Origin: CALREA01 sp041674865
GTDB lineage: Bacteria > Patescibacteriota > Gracilibacteria > UBA1369 > UBA12463
Length of the DNA: 64,000 nucleotides
Direction: 5' to 3'
NCBI GenBank assembly: GCA_041674865.1
Contig: JBAYUX010000001.1
Coordinates: 37,167-101,166, forward strand
Within the stretch, counting starts at the first letter, position 1. Each line of letters begins with the position of its first letter. The position numbers and the translations under genes were made by a program. The notes below the pieces were generated by a model. That model made no database searches. It saw nothing but the letters and a program-made list of their open reading frames with translations, and had not been told where the DNA came from. Of the stretch, positions 8,091 to 16,199 are shown in pieces.

Positions 8091-9215
8091 ATGACTGACA
8101 TTTTTCAACAATTCGATCCACTCAAAGGCACTCGTCTTCAAATTATGGGAGAAGATGGTGGGATTCTTAATGAAACGGCAGCACTTCGGCCAGCGGAACT
8201 GACTGACGAGGCAATTCAAAAGGCATATGAAAAGATGCTCTTTATGAAGATGGCCGACCAGAAGGCGAATAATTTGCAGAGAACGGGACGAATGGGAACG
8301 TATGCGTCAATTCGTGGACAAGAGGCGATTCAAGTTGCAGCAGGGTTAACGATGAATCGAGATGACTGGCTTATTCCAGCTTTTCGAGAACTTGGCATTA
8401 TGTGGATGCACGGCGTGCCAATGGAAAATATTTATGTGTATTGGATGGGAAACGAATTGGGATCACTTCCGCCACCAGGCGTGAACTGTTTGCCGATTGC
8501 GATTGCGATTGCAAGTCAGGCTGTTCATGCAGTTGGAATTGGAATGGGAATGAAGAAAAAGAAAGAAACGAAAGTCGCGGTGACATTTTTTGGTGATGGT
8601 GCGACAAGCGAAGGAGATTTTCATGAGGCATTGAATTGCGCAGGTGTGTTCAAGGCGAATACGGTATTTATTTGTCAAAATAATCACTGGGCAATTTCCG
8701 TTCCACGAAGCCATCAAACAGCTGCTCCAACATTGGCGCAAAAGGCGATTGCCTATGGAATTCCAGGAATCCAGGTAGATGGAAATGATTTATTGGCGAT
8801 GCATGTTGCGATTTCTACGGCGCTCGCTCGCGCTCGCGCCGGCCTCGGCGCGACTCTCATCGAAGCATATACGTACCGCCTCGGCGACCACACAACTTCC
8901 GATGATGCGAAAAAATATCGTGATCCAGCAGAAGTCGAACCATGGAAAATCCGCGATCCAGTATTGCGCCTCCAAAAGTATCTCGCCGCGCACACCAACC
9001 CACAAACACAACAGCCCCTCTGGTCACAAGCCTACGAAGACGAGCTCACTGCTCGTTACGAAAAAGAAATCGAGACGATCGTCGAAAAAGCGCAAGCCGT
9101 AGCCTACAATCCAACTGATATTTTTGATTATACCTACGCAGAACTCACTCCACGTCTCGCGCAGCAACGCGCCGACATGACGACTCGCATCGAAATTCAG
9201 CAACCTCAACAATAA
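8091..9215 (+). CDS. pdhA: Pyruvate dehydrogenase E1 component, alpha subunit
   Basis: 374 residues. Thiamine-diphosphate-dependent decarboxylase subunit of the pyruvate (or branched 2-oxo acid) dehydrogenase complex. The ThDP motif runs from GDGATSEGDFHEALN (168-182) to NN (197-198). IRGQEA (~74-79), the PAFRELG segment and the phosphorylation-loop-like YRLGDHTTSDD segment are all typical. It is followed after 32 bases by pdhB. The first half uses A/T-ending codons and the second half (from ~8820) many C-ending codons, an internal shift in composition. The substrate is inferred as pyruvate; a branched-chain version cannot be excluded. Confidence 0.93.
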   Translation: MTDIFQQFDPLKGTRLQIMGEDGGILNETAALRPAELTDEAIQKAYEKMLFMKMADQKANNLQRTGRMGTYASIRGQEAIQVAAGLTMNRDDWLIPAFRELGIMWMHGVPMENIYVYWMGNELGSLPPPGVNCLPIAIAIASQAVHAVGIGMGMKKKKETKVAVTFFGDGATSEGDFHEALNCAGVFKANTVFICQNNHWAISVPRSHQTAAPTLAQKAIAYGIPGIQVDGNDLLAMHVAISTALARARAGLGATLIEAYTYRLGDHTTSDDAKKYRDPAEVEPWKIRDPVLRLQKYLAAHTNPQTQQPLWSQAYEDELTARYEKEIETIVEKAQAVAYNPTDIFDYTYAELTPRLAQQRADMTTRIEIQQPQQ

Positions 9216-9247
9216 TTCACGTCCAGCACAAAATCCCACAGAATCAC

Positions 9248-10240
9248 ATGGAAACCCAAAAACTCAACATCGTCGAAGCGATCAATCTCGCGCTCAAACA
9301 AGAAATGGAGCGAGATCCATCAGTCATTATTTTTGGTGAAGATGTTGGAAAAGATGGTGGTGTGTTTCGCGTAACAGACAAACTTCAAGATCAGTTCGGC
9401 GAAGAACGCGTCTTCGATTCTCCGCTTGGGGAGTCAGGAATCGCCGGTATGGCCATCGGCCTTTCTATCTACGGATTCAAGCCAGTTGTTGAAGTGCAAT
9501 TCGATGGTTTTTACATGCAAATGTTTGATCAAATGATTCAAAACGCCGCACGAATGCGCAATCGTTCACGCGGTCGATACACATGTCCGTTCGTCGTTCG
9601 CGTTCCATCAGGTGGTGGTATCAAGGCGCTCGAACATCATTCAGAATCGATCGAAACATACGTCGCGCACACGCCAGGTCTCAAGGTAGTGTATCCTTCA
9701 ACACCATACGACGCAAAAGGTCTTCTGCTAGCCGCAATTCGTGATCCAGATCCAGTCATTTTTATGGAGCCGAAGCGTCTCTACCGTGCGATCAAGCAAG
9801 AAGTTCCACTCGAAGATTATATTATTCCAATTGGTCAGGCGAACGTCCTCCAAGAAGGAACGGATCTTACTATTATCGCATGGGGCGCCATGGTTCGTGA
9901 GGCACAAAAGGCGATCGCCGATACGCAGGCCAATCCAGCAACCGCACAACTTTCAATTGAACTCATCGACCTTCGAACCATTTCTCCAATGGACGAGGCA
10001 ACAATTCTCGCATCAGTGAATAAAACCGGACGACTTATTATCGTACAGGAAGCAAATAAAACATTCGGACCAGGAGCTGAAATTGCCGCTCTGGTAGCCG
10101 AAAAAGCGCTCTACTCTCTTAAGTGCCCGATTCAACGAGTTGCCGCACCAGACGTAACGGTGCCGTATTTAAAAGCAGAGAATTGGTACTTGCCAGATGC
10201 ATTCCAAATTCAGCAGGCGATCGCCGCTGCGATGATATAA
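9248..10240 (+). CDS. pdhB: Pyruvate dehydrogenase E1 component, beta subunit
   Basis: 330 residues, the family's usual length. It opens with the standard block NIVEAINLALKQEMERDPSV and then FGEDVGKDGGVFRVT, DSPLGESGIAG, and the catalytic ALEHHSES segment (His pair ~125-126). The C-terminal transketolase domain contains DLRTISPMDEATI. It pairs with PdhA to form the alpha2beta2 E1. Located 32 bases after pdhA and 46 bases before pdhC; all three are probably co-transcribed. Confidence 0.94.
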   Translation: METQKLNIVEAINLALKQEMERDPSVIIFGEDVGKDGGVFRVTDKLQDQFGEERVFDSPLGESGIAGMAIGLSIYGFKPVVEVQFDGFYMQMFDQMIQNAARMRNRSRGRYTCPFVVRVPSGGGIKALEHHSESIETYVAHTPGLKVVYPSTPYDAKGLLLAAIRDPDPVIFMEPKRLYRAIKQEVPLEDYIIPIGQANVLQEGTDLTIIAWGAMVREAQKAIADTQANPATAQLSIELIDLRTISPMDEATILASVNKTGRLIIVQEANKTFGPGAEIAALVAEKALYSLKCPIQRVAAPDVTVPYLKAENWYLPDAFQIQQAIAAAMI

Positions 10241-10286
10241 TTTTTTCTCAAAAATTTCTTTCTAAAAAATCTCACAAAAAACTCTC

Positions 10287-11642
10287 ATGCTCGAATTTAC
10301 ATTTCCAGACGTCGGCGAAGGTATTCACGAAGGTACGATTGTGAAGTGGCGCGTGAAGGAGGGTGACGAGGTGAAATCCGATCAAGTTTTGGTCGAGGTT
10401 GAAACAGACAAAGCGATCGTCGAAATTCCATCTCCAAAGGCTGGAATTATTGGAAAAATCTTCCACAAAGAGCAGCAAGTTGTTCATGTTGGCGAGACGC
10501 TCGTCGTCTTAGTAGACAAGGGTGAAACATATGATCCTGCTGCAGTTTCTACTGCCACGTCTACACAAGAAAAACCGACTGTACAAGGTGCTCTCACCCC
10601 TTCATTAGGTGGGGATAGCAAAGCCGCAGCATCCCTTGGGGACAAGGGCCCAGGAGTCGTCGGCTCGATCGATGCATCGAATACGGAAATCGCACCAGCA
10701 AAAACGACACCAAAATCTACCTCAGCACTACCAGCAACTTCCGCTCCAAAAATTCTTCCAGCGACACGAATGCTCGCACAAAAACTCGGAGTCGATGTTA
10801 CGAAAGTTATCGGAACTGGTCCGAACGGACTCATCACTGATCAAGATATTCAGGGCGCAAAAGGCGGAGGATCAATTCCATCAGTAACTCCAGCAGCAGT
10901 ATCATCAGCCCCATCAACCCAAGTGTCCACCACTCCTTCCCAGCCAAAAGCATTCTCAGGTGAAGTAACTCGCACTCCATACAAAGGAATTCGAAAGGCA
11001 ATTGGTGATCACATGGTCACGTCGCTCACAAAAGCAGCACAAGTGACGCACGTCGACACAATTGACGTGAGTAAGCTTGTTGCAAAACGAGAGTCAGAAA
11101 AAGCCGCAGCCGAGTCGCAAAATATCAAGCTCACATTCCTCGCATACATTACAAAAGCCGTCACCGAAACGCTCAAAGAATTTCCAATCGTGAATAGTGA
11201 GCTCGATGAATCAACACAAGAAATAATCACGAAAAATTTCTACAATATTGGAATTGCAGTTGATACCGAAGACGGACTTTTTGTTCCAACTATTAAGAAT
11301 GCGGATACAAAAGATCTTTTCACGGTTGCTCAAGAAGTAACAGATCTTGCCGAAAAAGCTCGAACCAAAAAACTTACGCCAGCCGAGATGTCAGGTGGAA
11401 CATTTACGATTACCAACTACGGTTCGATTGGTGGAGACTTCGCCACGCCAGTTATTAATTATCCAGAAGCGGCCATTCTCGGTCTCGGAAAGATGAAAGA
11501 TGCGGTTGTGGTCGATCCAGTCACCAAACAGCCGGTTGTTACGAAGACGATGACACTCGCGCTTACATTTGATCATCGATTGATTGATGGCGCGACAGCG
11601 GCGAGGTTCGTGAACGCACTCGGTCAGAGGCTTCAGATGTAG
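10287..11642 (+). CDS. pdhC: Pyruvate dehydrogenase E2 (dihydrolipoamide acetyltransferase)
   Basis: 451 residues. One lipoyl domain (1-78) has the modified lysine at K42 (ETDKAIVEIP). An Ala/Pro/Thr linker follows, then a peripheral-subunit binding domain (~156-189: PATRMLAQKLGVDVTKVIGT), a second linker, and the acyltransferase domain (~230-451). The catalytic motif DHRLIDG places His430 and Asp434. It transfers the acetyl group to CoA. The lipoyl lysine is the expected target of LipA and of the LplA/LplB pair encoded 2.5 kb away. No E3 (dihydrolipoamide dehydrogenase) gene lies in this window. Confidence 0.95.
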   Translation: MLEFTFPDVGEGIHEGTIVKWRVKEGDEVKSDQVLVEVETDKAIVEIPSPKAGIIGKIFHKEQQVVHVGETLVVLVDKGETYDPAAVSTATSTQEKPTVQGALTPSLGGDSKAAASLGDKGPGVVGSIDASNTEIAPAKTTPKSTSALPATSAPKILPATRMLAQKLGVDVTKVIGTGPNGLITDQDIQGAKGGGSIPSVTPAAVSSAPSTQVSTTPSQPKAFSGEVTRTPYKGIRKAIGDHMVTSLTKAAQVTHVDTIDVSKLVAKRESEKAAAESQNIKLTFLAYITKAVTETLKEFPIVNSELDESTQEIITKNFYNIGIAVDTEDGLFVPTIKNADTKDLFTVAQEVTDLAEKARTKKLTPAEMSGGTFTITNYGSIGGDFATPVINYPEAAILGLGKMKDAVVVDPVTKQPVVTKTMTLALTFDHRLIDGATAARFVNALGQRLQM

Positions 11643-11670
11643 CTTTGGTCAAAGCCGACTCAATAGAGAA

Positions 11671-11698
11671 TTGCCAAAATGCAAAAAAGTGATACAAT
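11671..11698 (+). promoter_or_regulatory. Sigma70-like promoter
   Basis: TTGCCA (11671-11676), 16-base spacer, TACAAT (11693-11698), just upstream of the lipoprotein gene at 11732. A short inverted repeat without a T-run (GCTTTGGTCAAAGC, 11642-11655) follows the pdhC stop. Confidence 0.6.
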
Positions 11699-11731
11699 AC
11701 TCATCTGTCATTATTCCCAGCAAATAATACG

Positions 11732-12706
11732 ATGAACGTTCCAGGCTCAAGAGAAGCTATGAAATATATCCTCCCAATAGTGGTTGGTATTTCAAGTGGC
11801 TGTGCATCAACAGATGTTGCCATTCAAGGGCCTCAAGTAGCTTCTGCCTCAGAACAGAAGATGAATATTGGAGTTCTTAAGGCTGGAGAAACGGCGTTAA
11901 TAGAAAGTAATATATGCGAACAGGGTAATGAAGTATGGAATAAACTCCAGGGGCTCTTGTCATGCGCGATAACAAACAATGAGGCAATTCACGCAGAGCT
12001 GCAAAATGGCGTAGACGGATTAGTGGATCAGATGGAGGGGATTGTTACATCGAAATCAGGAAATGAAATAGGATTATCTTTTATGTCAGGTGAGTTTGAT
12101 GGAACAGCATTTGAAATGAACGATCTCGTCGAAGGCCATCACCGATGTGAGGTGTACTGGAATGAGCATCAAGTTATCATTAATATATATAAGAACGTTA
12201 ATCCATACGATGAAAAGAAAGGCTACACAGGAACAGAGCTATACATATTACGTCTTGGGGCCGACTCTCTTTCTATGCGTCACATGGTGAATGGAACGAG
12301 TTGCTATGATTGCAGTACGATGGATTTCGATTTCAATCCAGGGGAGACCTGTGGAAGTTATGAAATGGGCGAGACATACGGAGAAAGTGCTGAAAAAGGT
12401 AATGTTATGTTTGGAAAAATTTATGCAGGAAAAAATAACGAAGACGGAGAAAATGGCTTAAAATGCGAGAAAACAAGCGAAAAAACCCCACAACCCTACG
12501 CAACAGAAGACATTACTGGAAAGTGTGACGACGGATCAGAAGCCGCAGCATCTTGTCGAGAAGGCGAGAATGGATCTCGATACGAGGGGGTTGTTAGAAG
12601 CGGAAAGATGAGTGAGGCGATACATCTTGCTAACGGAAAATTATTCACACGTATTCAGAAGATGATGGGTAAAAGGGGTATTAATATTCCAGATTTAACA
12701 AAGTAA
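11732..12706 (+). CDS. Putative lipoprotein, Cys-rich, unknown function
   Basis: 324 residues. The N-terminal signal ends in a lipobox-like ISSGC (Cys at 28 of this start). The internal ATG at 11759 (MKYILPIVVG) would give a more compact signal peptide and is an equally good start. The mature part has at least ten cysteines (for example CYDC, ETCGSY), which suggests disulfides or metal binding outside the cytoplasm. No known domain recognised. It has its own promoter and lies between pdhC and the aquaporin gene. Confidence 0.65.
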   Translation: MNVPGSREAMKYILPIVVGISSGCASTDVAIQGPQVASASEQKMNIGVLKAGETALIESNICEQGNEVWNKLQGLLSCAITNNEAIHAELQNGVDGLVDQMEGIVTSKSGNEIGLSFMSGEFDGTAFEMNDLVEGHHRCEVYWNEHQVIINIYKNVNPYDEKKGYTGTELYILRLGADSLSMRHMVNGTSCYDCSTMDFDFNPGETCGSYEMGETYGESAEKGNVMFGKIYAGKNNEDGENGLKCEKTSEKTPQPYATEDITGKCDDGSEAAASCREGENGSRYEGVVRSGKMSEAIHLANGKLFTRIQKMMGKRGINIPDLTK

Positions 12707-12710
12707 GTGC

Positions 12711-12738
12711 TTGAGCTAGTAGGTAATTAGGGTAAAAT
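12711..12738 (+). promoter_or_regulatory. Sigma70-like promoter of the aquaporin gene
   Basis: TTGAGC (12711-12716), 16-base spacer, TAAAAT (12733-12738). The leader ends in a pyrimidine-rich AACCTCATTCCCT directly before the ATG, and a similar ending precedes the gene at 15227. Confidence 0.5.
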
Positions 12739-12773
12739 GAAGGAAATAATTTCTATTATTAACCTCATTCCCT

Positions 12774-13442
12774 ATGCTTCCATGGAAAAAATACGTTGCT
12801 GAGTTACTCGGTACGTTTATGCTTATTTTTGCTGGCGCCGGTTCAATTATGGCCTATGAAGCCAATGGAATACCAGAGACGCTCGGTGTCGCTATTGCAC
12901 ATGGACTCGCTATTATGATTGGTGTGTACGCTTTTGGAGGGATTTCTGGAGCACACATGAATCCTGCAGTAACGATTGGACTTTGGGTTGGAAAGAAAAT
13001 AAGAACAAACGATGTTCCTGGATATATTTTGGCTCAGCTCGTTGGTGCATCACTCGCTGCACTGATTTTGAAACTTATGTTTATCGATACACTCGCAGCA
13101 ACACTCGGAATTCCAGCTCTTGGACCAGGAGTCTCTCCGTTATCAGGAGTAATTGCAGAGGCCGTTATGACATTCTTACTCGTTTGGACAGTGTACGCCG
13201 TCGCAGTTGATGGAGAAAATAAGACAGGCAATATGGCCGGTCTCGTCATCGGTGGAGTTATCGCTCTCGATATCATGGTCGGCGGTGCACTTACAGGTGG
13301 CGCTATGAACCCAGCTCGATGGTTCGGCCCTGCGCTTATTAGCAATACTTGGTCACATTGGTATGTCTACTTGGCTGGCCCGCTCGTCGGTTCCCTCCTC
13401 GCGGCCACCACCTCACTTTTCTTCATGCGAAAGAAGGCATAA
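12774..13442 (+). CDS. Aquaporin (MIP family) with His/Ile/Gly/Arg selectivity filter
   Basis: 222 residues, six hydrophobic helices and two half-helices with NPA motifs: GAHMNPAVTIGL (NPA 63-65) and GGAMNPARWFGPAL (NPA 179-181). Aligning to E. coli AqpZ, the filter residues F43/H174/T183/R189 correspond here to H43, I167, G176 and R182. This H/I/G/R set is that of plant TIP2 aquaporins, which conduct ammonia as well as water, and differs from both AqpZ and GlpF. The family call is secure; the permeability inference rests on the filter comparison. Confidence 0.92.
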   Translation: MLPWKKYVAELLGTFMLIFAGAGSIMAYEANGIPETLGVAIAHGLAIMIGVYAFGGISGAHMNPAVTIGLWVGKKIRTNDVPGYILAQLVGASLAALILKLMFIDTLAATLGIPALGPGVSPLSGVIAEAVMTFLLVWTVYAVAVDGENKTGNMAGLVIGGVIALDIMVGGALTGGAMNPARWFGPALISNTWSHWYVYLAGPLVGSLLAATTSLFFMRKKA

Positions 13443-13451
13443 GGCCTTCTT
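13431..13451. terminator. Hairpin across the aquaporin stop codon
   Basis: AAGAAGGC (13431-13438), loop ATAAG, GCCTTCTT (13444-13451): a perfect 8-bp stem between two convergent genes. A second short hairpin, TGACTCT/AGAGTCA, follows. Neither has a clear T-run, so factor-independent termination is uncertain. Confidence 0.35.
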
Positions 13452-13472
13452 AGTAGATGACTCTAGTCAGAG

Positions 13473-13940
13473 TCACATCATAAGTGCCAATCGTCTTTCG
13501 ACCTGATTCACAACAGCCTTTTCGGCTGGAGATATAGATGTGTCGTTCTGAATGCCAGGCGCTTCCTGAAGAAGTGAAGACTGCGAATCAAGGATCGCAA
13601 TACGAGGCGCTCCAGGATAAAACTGATCTTGAGTAAGATCGACGAAAAACTGGTGATCACGAGTGCCATTCCAAAAATGACTATTTCGCCTACCATCAGG
13701 AAAAACATACTCTCCAGCCACGACATAGAGATTAGTAGCTCGGTTCGCCACAGCGCTCGCATACCAGCACATATTCGTTGGAAACCCTGGAAGTTCTAGC
13801 TCTAATGCCTCACGAACTTTCAGAAGCATTTCGTAGAGTTCAGGATGAAGTACGTCTCTAGGAAGATATTCAGGCTGTTGCTGAATATCTCTAAAGTCTA
13901 ATGCGCGATCCGATGAGTGAGAAAATGGTTGTAAAATCAT
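13473..13940 (-). CDS. Small protein with possible Cys-His-Asp (transglutaminase/papain-like) triad
   Basis: 155 residues, unknown family. It shows an ordered Cys58 (TNMCWYAS), His88 (NSHFWNGT) and Asp101 (FVDLTQDQFYPG). This spacing, with an aromatic residue after the His and D-L-T after the beta strand, is seen in papain-fold peptidases and transglutaminase-like enzymes. There is no signal peptide. It lies 9 bases downstream of lplA, so it is probably the third gene of the lplB-lplA operon. Enzymatic role is inference. Confidence 0.55.
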   Translation of the reverse strand: MILQPFSHSSDRALDFRDIQQQPEYLPRDVLHPELYEMLLKVREALELELPGFPTNMCWYASAVANRATNLYVVAGEYVFPDGRRNSHFWNGTRDHQFFVDLTQDQFYPGAPRIAILDSQSSLLQEAPGIQNDTSISPAEKAVVNQVERRLALMM

Positions 13941-13949
13941 ATCATCACG

Positions 13950-14780
13950 TTATCGCATCTCATTCCACTCTTTGGTTCTGTATCTCTCGCTCGCGAGTGC
14001 CTCTGCGCGCGCAGATTCCTCTGCACTCCACGTTCCAATCTCAAAGGTCTTCCCATCAGTAAAGCCCTCGAATAAGGCCTTGTATAGAGCTTCTCGTGTC
14101 ACCTCAGGTTTTACGTGACTGACTGATGTGACACGTTCTTCAACGGTTGCAATGAGTTTGTCGGCAATTTTTTCTTTGCCAACTTTCAAAAGTGAAAACA
14201 TTTTTTTTACATCGACCGTGAATAGAATGGTTCCATGCTGCAAAATCACGCCGCCACGTCGAGTCTGTGCATTGCCAGAAATCTTCTTTCCAACAAAAAC
14301 ACGATCAGCCGAAGGGGCATTCACATCAGCGCTTACAACAATGTCATTTATTGGCTTGAATTCGCTCTCTATGCCAAGTCGTGCCAAGCTCTTAACAATC
14401 CATCCGCAAATTTCATAATACGACTCGGTAATACCAAGCGTCTGCTCAACACCAGCATTTACATGTGTAAACATCTTTTCTGGAACAATCACCGAGTAGG
14501 TAATTTCACCTTCATAATCGTGATACACCGCGCCACCACCAGTTCGTCGACGAATAATATCAACGCCTGCCGTAGCACACTCATCAACCGCAATTTCATC
14601 GTGGAGACTCTGAAAATATCCAATAGAAACCGCACTTGGTTTCCATCGGTAGAATCTAATTGTTGGCTTGCTTAAGCCACTCGCGACGCTTTCACAACAA
14701 GCTTCATCGAGCGCCATATTCGTGAACGCATCATGTGTTTCGAGTTCAATAATTCTCCAGTTGATATCAGAAAGTGCCAT
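13950..14780 (-). CDS. lplA: Lipoate-protein ligase A, catalytic subunit
   Basis: 276 residues. The nucleotide/lipoyl-binding motif RRRTGGGAVYHD is at 77-88 and the catalytic-lysine segment GKKISGNAQ at ~164-172. It activates lipoate or octanoate with ATP and attaches it to lipoyl domains such as PdhC K42. The C-terminal accessory domain of single-chain ligases is not present in this chain. A matching small protein is encoded just upstream at 14830-15141. Operon order is lplB, lplA, then the Cys/His/Asp protein. Confidence 0.9.
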   Translation of the reverse strand: MALSDINWRIIELETHDAFTNMALDEACCESVASGLSKPTIRFYRWKPSAVSIGYFQSLHDEIAVDECATAGVDIIRRRTGGGAVYHDYEGEITYSVIVPEKMFTHVNAGVEQTLGITESYYEICGWIVKSLARLGIESEFKPINDIVVSADVNAPSADRVFVGKKISGNAQTRRGGVILQHGTILFTVDVKKMFSLLKVGKEKIADKLIATVEERVTSVSHVKPEVTREALYKALFEGFTDGKTFEIGTWSAEESARAEALASERYRTKEWNEMR

Positions 14781-14829
14781 ACAAGTATCAAAAATAATTC
14801 ACAAAAATAATATTTTTACATCAAGACAG

Positions 14830-15141
14830 TTAATATTCCGACTCCGGATGCAAAGCATCATGAAGTGTCTGTGCAATATCGCTCGCACTGAATCCGATGA
14901 GCTCATATTCATTACTATGAATCACATCATTCAATTTTGAAACATACTCGCGAACTTCTGTACCTGCAGATCGGCCAACCAAACACTTCTCAAGTTCAGT
15001 CACGCCATCTTCTGGATGCATAAAGAAATCACCCGTGAGAGAAACGGAGGTAATAACCATCTTTGGCTCAGACCCTTCAGTCTCAACCTTTACTCGGAGG
15101 AGCTTTCCTCCAGAAACCTTTGTACTAGCGGTGTATTCCAT
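14830..15141 (-). CDS. lplB: Lipoate-protein ligase accessory (C-terminal-domain) subunit LplB
   Basis: 103 residues. The sequence pattern (KVSGGKLLRVKVE, then SVSLTGDFFMHPEDGVTELE, then LVGRSAG) matches the accessory domain found at the C-terminus of E. coli LplA. In Thermoplasma and some bacteria the domain is a separate subunit required for lipoate activation. The gene is 49 bases upstream of lplA on the same strand, in keeping with a bipartite ligase. Short but well supported by motif and context. Confidence 0.8.
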   Translation of the reverse strand: MEYTASTKVSGGKLLRVKVETEGSEPKMVITSVSLTGDFFMHPEDGVTELEKCLVGRSAGTEVREYVSKLNDVIHSNEYELIGFSASDIAQTLHDALHPESEY

Positions 15142-15226
15142 ATCGGCAGTGTACGAGATTTACATGGAGAGGTAAACATCATTGTGCTAAACTAGGCTCG
15201 GTAGCTTTATTTTTTACCTCATTCTT

Positions 15227-16099
15227 ATGGCAAAGCCCGTTAACTTTTCGGTGGTTTTCAAAAAATCTACAGAAAGTTTGAAGAAAGATTTTGTTCCAAT
15301 GATCGTTTTGGCGAGTATTTTTGGTGTAGCAATAGGGCTCCTTGATTATGGAAAGAATAGCATACTCTTTCCAGGAGGTGTGATGGCATACGGTTCACCA
15401 GAAATTACGGCAAATATATGGGTATCAGTAGCAGTTGTTATTGTGGTAAACCTTTTTGCGCTGTTGTCAACAGTGGCCTTCATGAAAATGGGAACAGACA
15501 TGGCACTTCAAAGAACACCATCTGCTACAGAGGCCATCGAATACTCAATCAAAAACCTCTTTTCATTTTTGTGGACATCTATCGTTGGAACAATTTACGG
15601 ACTAGGTTGGGCGGTTATTGGGATTATCATTATTCCTCTTTATGTCTTCTTGGTAATATTGCTTCCTAGATTTACGGGAACAAATAGCTTCTTAGACCTA
15701 AAGGTGGTTAGTTTTACCATGGGACTCATAGGCGTCGTGACAATTGTATATGGAATATATCGCGGTTTGAAAATCGCATTTATGGCGAATGCTTTTCTTC
15801 AGGATGATAAAAGGGGGATAGATGCAGCGAAATCAAGTATGGCAATGGTCGAAGGACGATGGTGGGATGTTTTCTTAGTGTTTTTGGGTATTGGAATTGT
15901 AATGTGGTTAATTAATTTCGGAGTTATGCTGGTAACTGGTCTTGCTCTTATGCCACTTCTCGCATTGGCACCAAAAGTTATCGGAACAGTGGTAACTACA
16001 ATCATATCGAGTGCACTTACGCTTTTCGGAACAGTGCTCGTGTGTAATCTCTATAATGAATACAAGCACATGGGAATCGCTGGTCAGACTCATGAATAA
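15227..16099 (+). CDS. Multipass membrane protein, unknown function
   Basis: 290 residues with about six hydrophobic segments, including ~25-45, ~63-88, ~112-140, ~160-180, ~210-240 and ~250-275. The pattern (N-terminal FKKSTESLKKDFVPMIVLA, repeated amphipathic loops such as KRGIDAAKSSMAMVEGRWWD) is that of the poorly characterised glycerophosphodiesterase-membrane-domain/YIP1-like bacterial proteins. No catalytic motif is visible. It diverges from lplB. A strong terminator follows directly. Confidence 0.65.
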   Translation: MAKPVNFSVVFKKSTESLKKDFVPMIVLASIFGVAIGLLDYGKNSILFPGGVMAYGSPEITANIWVSVAVVIVVNLFALLSTVAFMKMGTDMALQRTPSATEAIEYSIKNLFSFLWTSIVGTIYGLGWAVIGIIIIPLYVFLVILLPRFTGTNSFLDLKVVSFTMGLIGVVTIVYGIYRGLKIAFMANAFLQDDKRGIDAAKSSMAMVEGRWWDVFLVFLGIGIVMWLINFGVMLVTGLALMPLLALAPKVIGTVVTTIISSALTLFGTVLVCNLYNEYKHMGIAGQTHE

Positions 16100-16145
16100 T
16101 ACGCATACATACGTGCGAAATAGGAATAAAGAAAGTCACAATAAG

Positions 16146-16171
16146 AAGGCCCCGGACATGTCCGGGGCCTT
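16146..16171. terminator. Strong bidirectional terminator
   Basis: Perfect inverted repeat with arm AAGGCCCCGGACA, flanked by A/T runs on both sides, between two convergent genes (ends at 16099 and 16200). It should stop transcription from both directions. Confidence 0.85.
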
Positions 16172-16199
16172 TTATAGTATATGCGTATTATATGCATTT

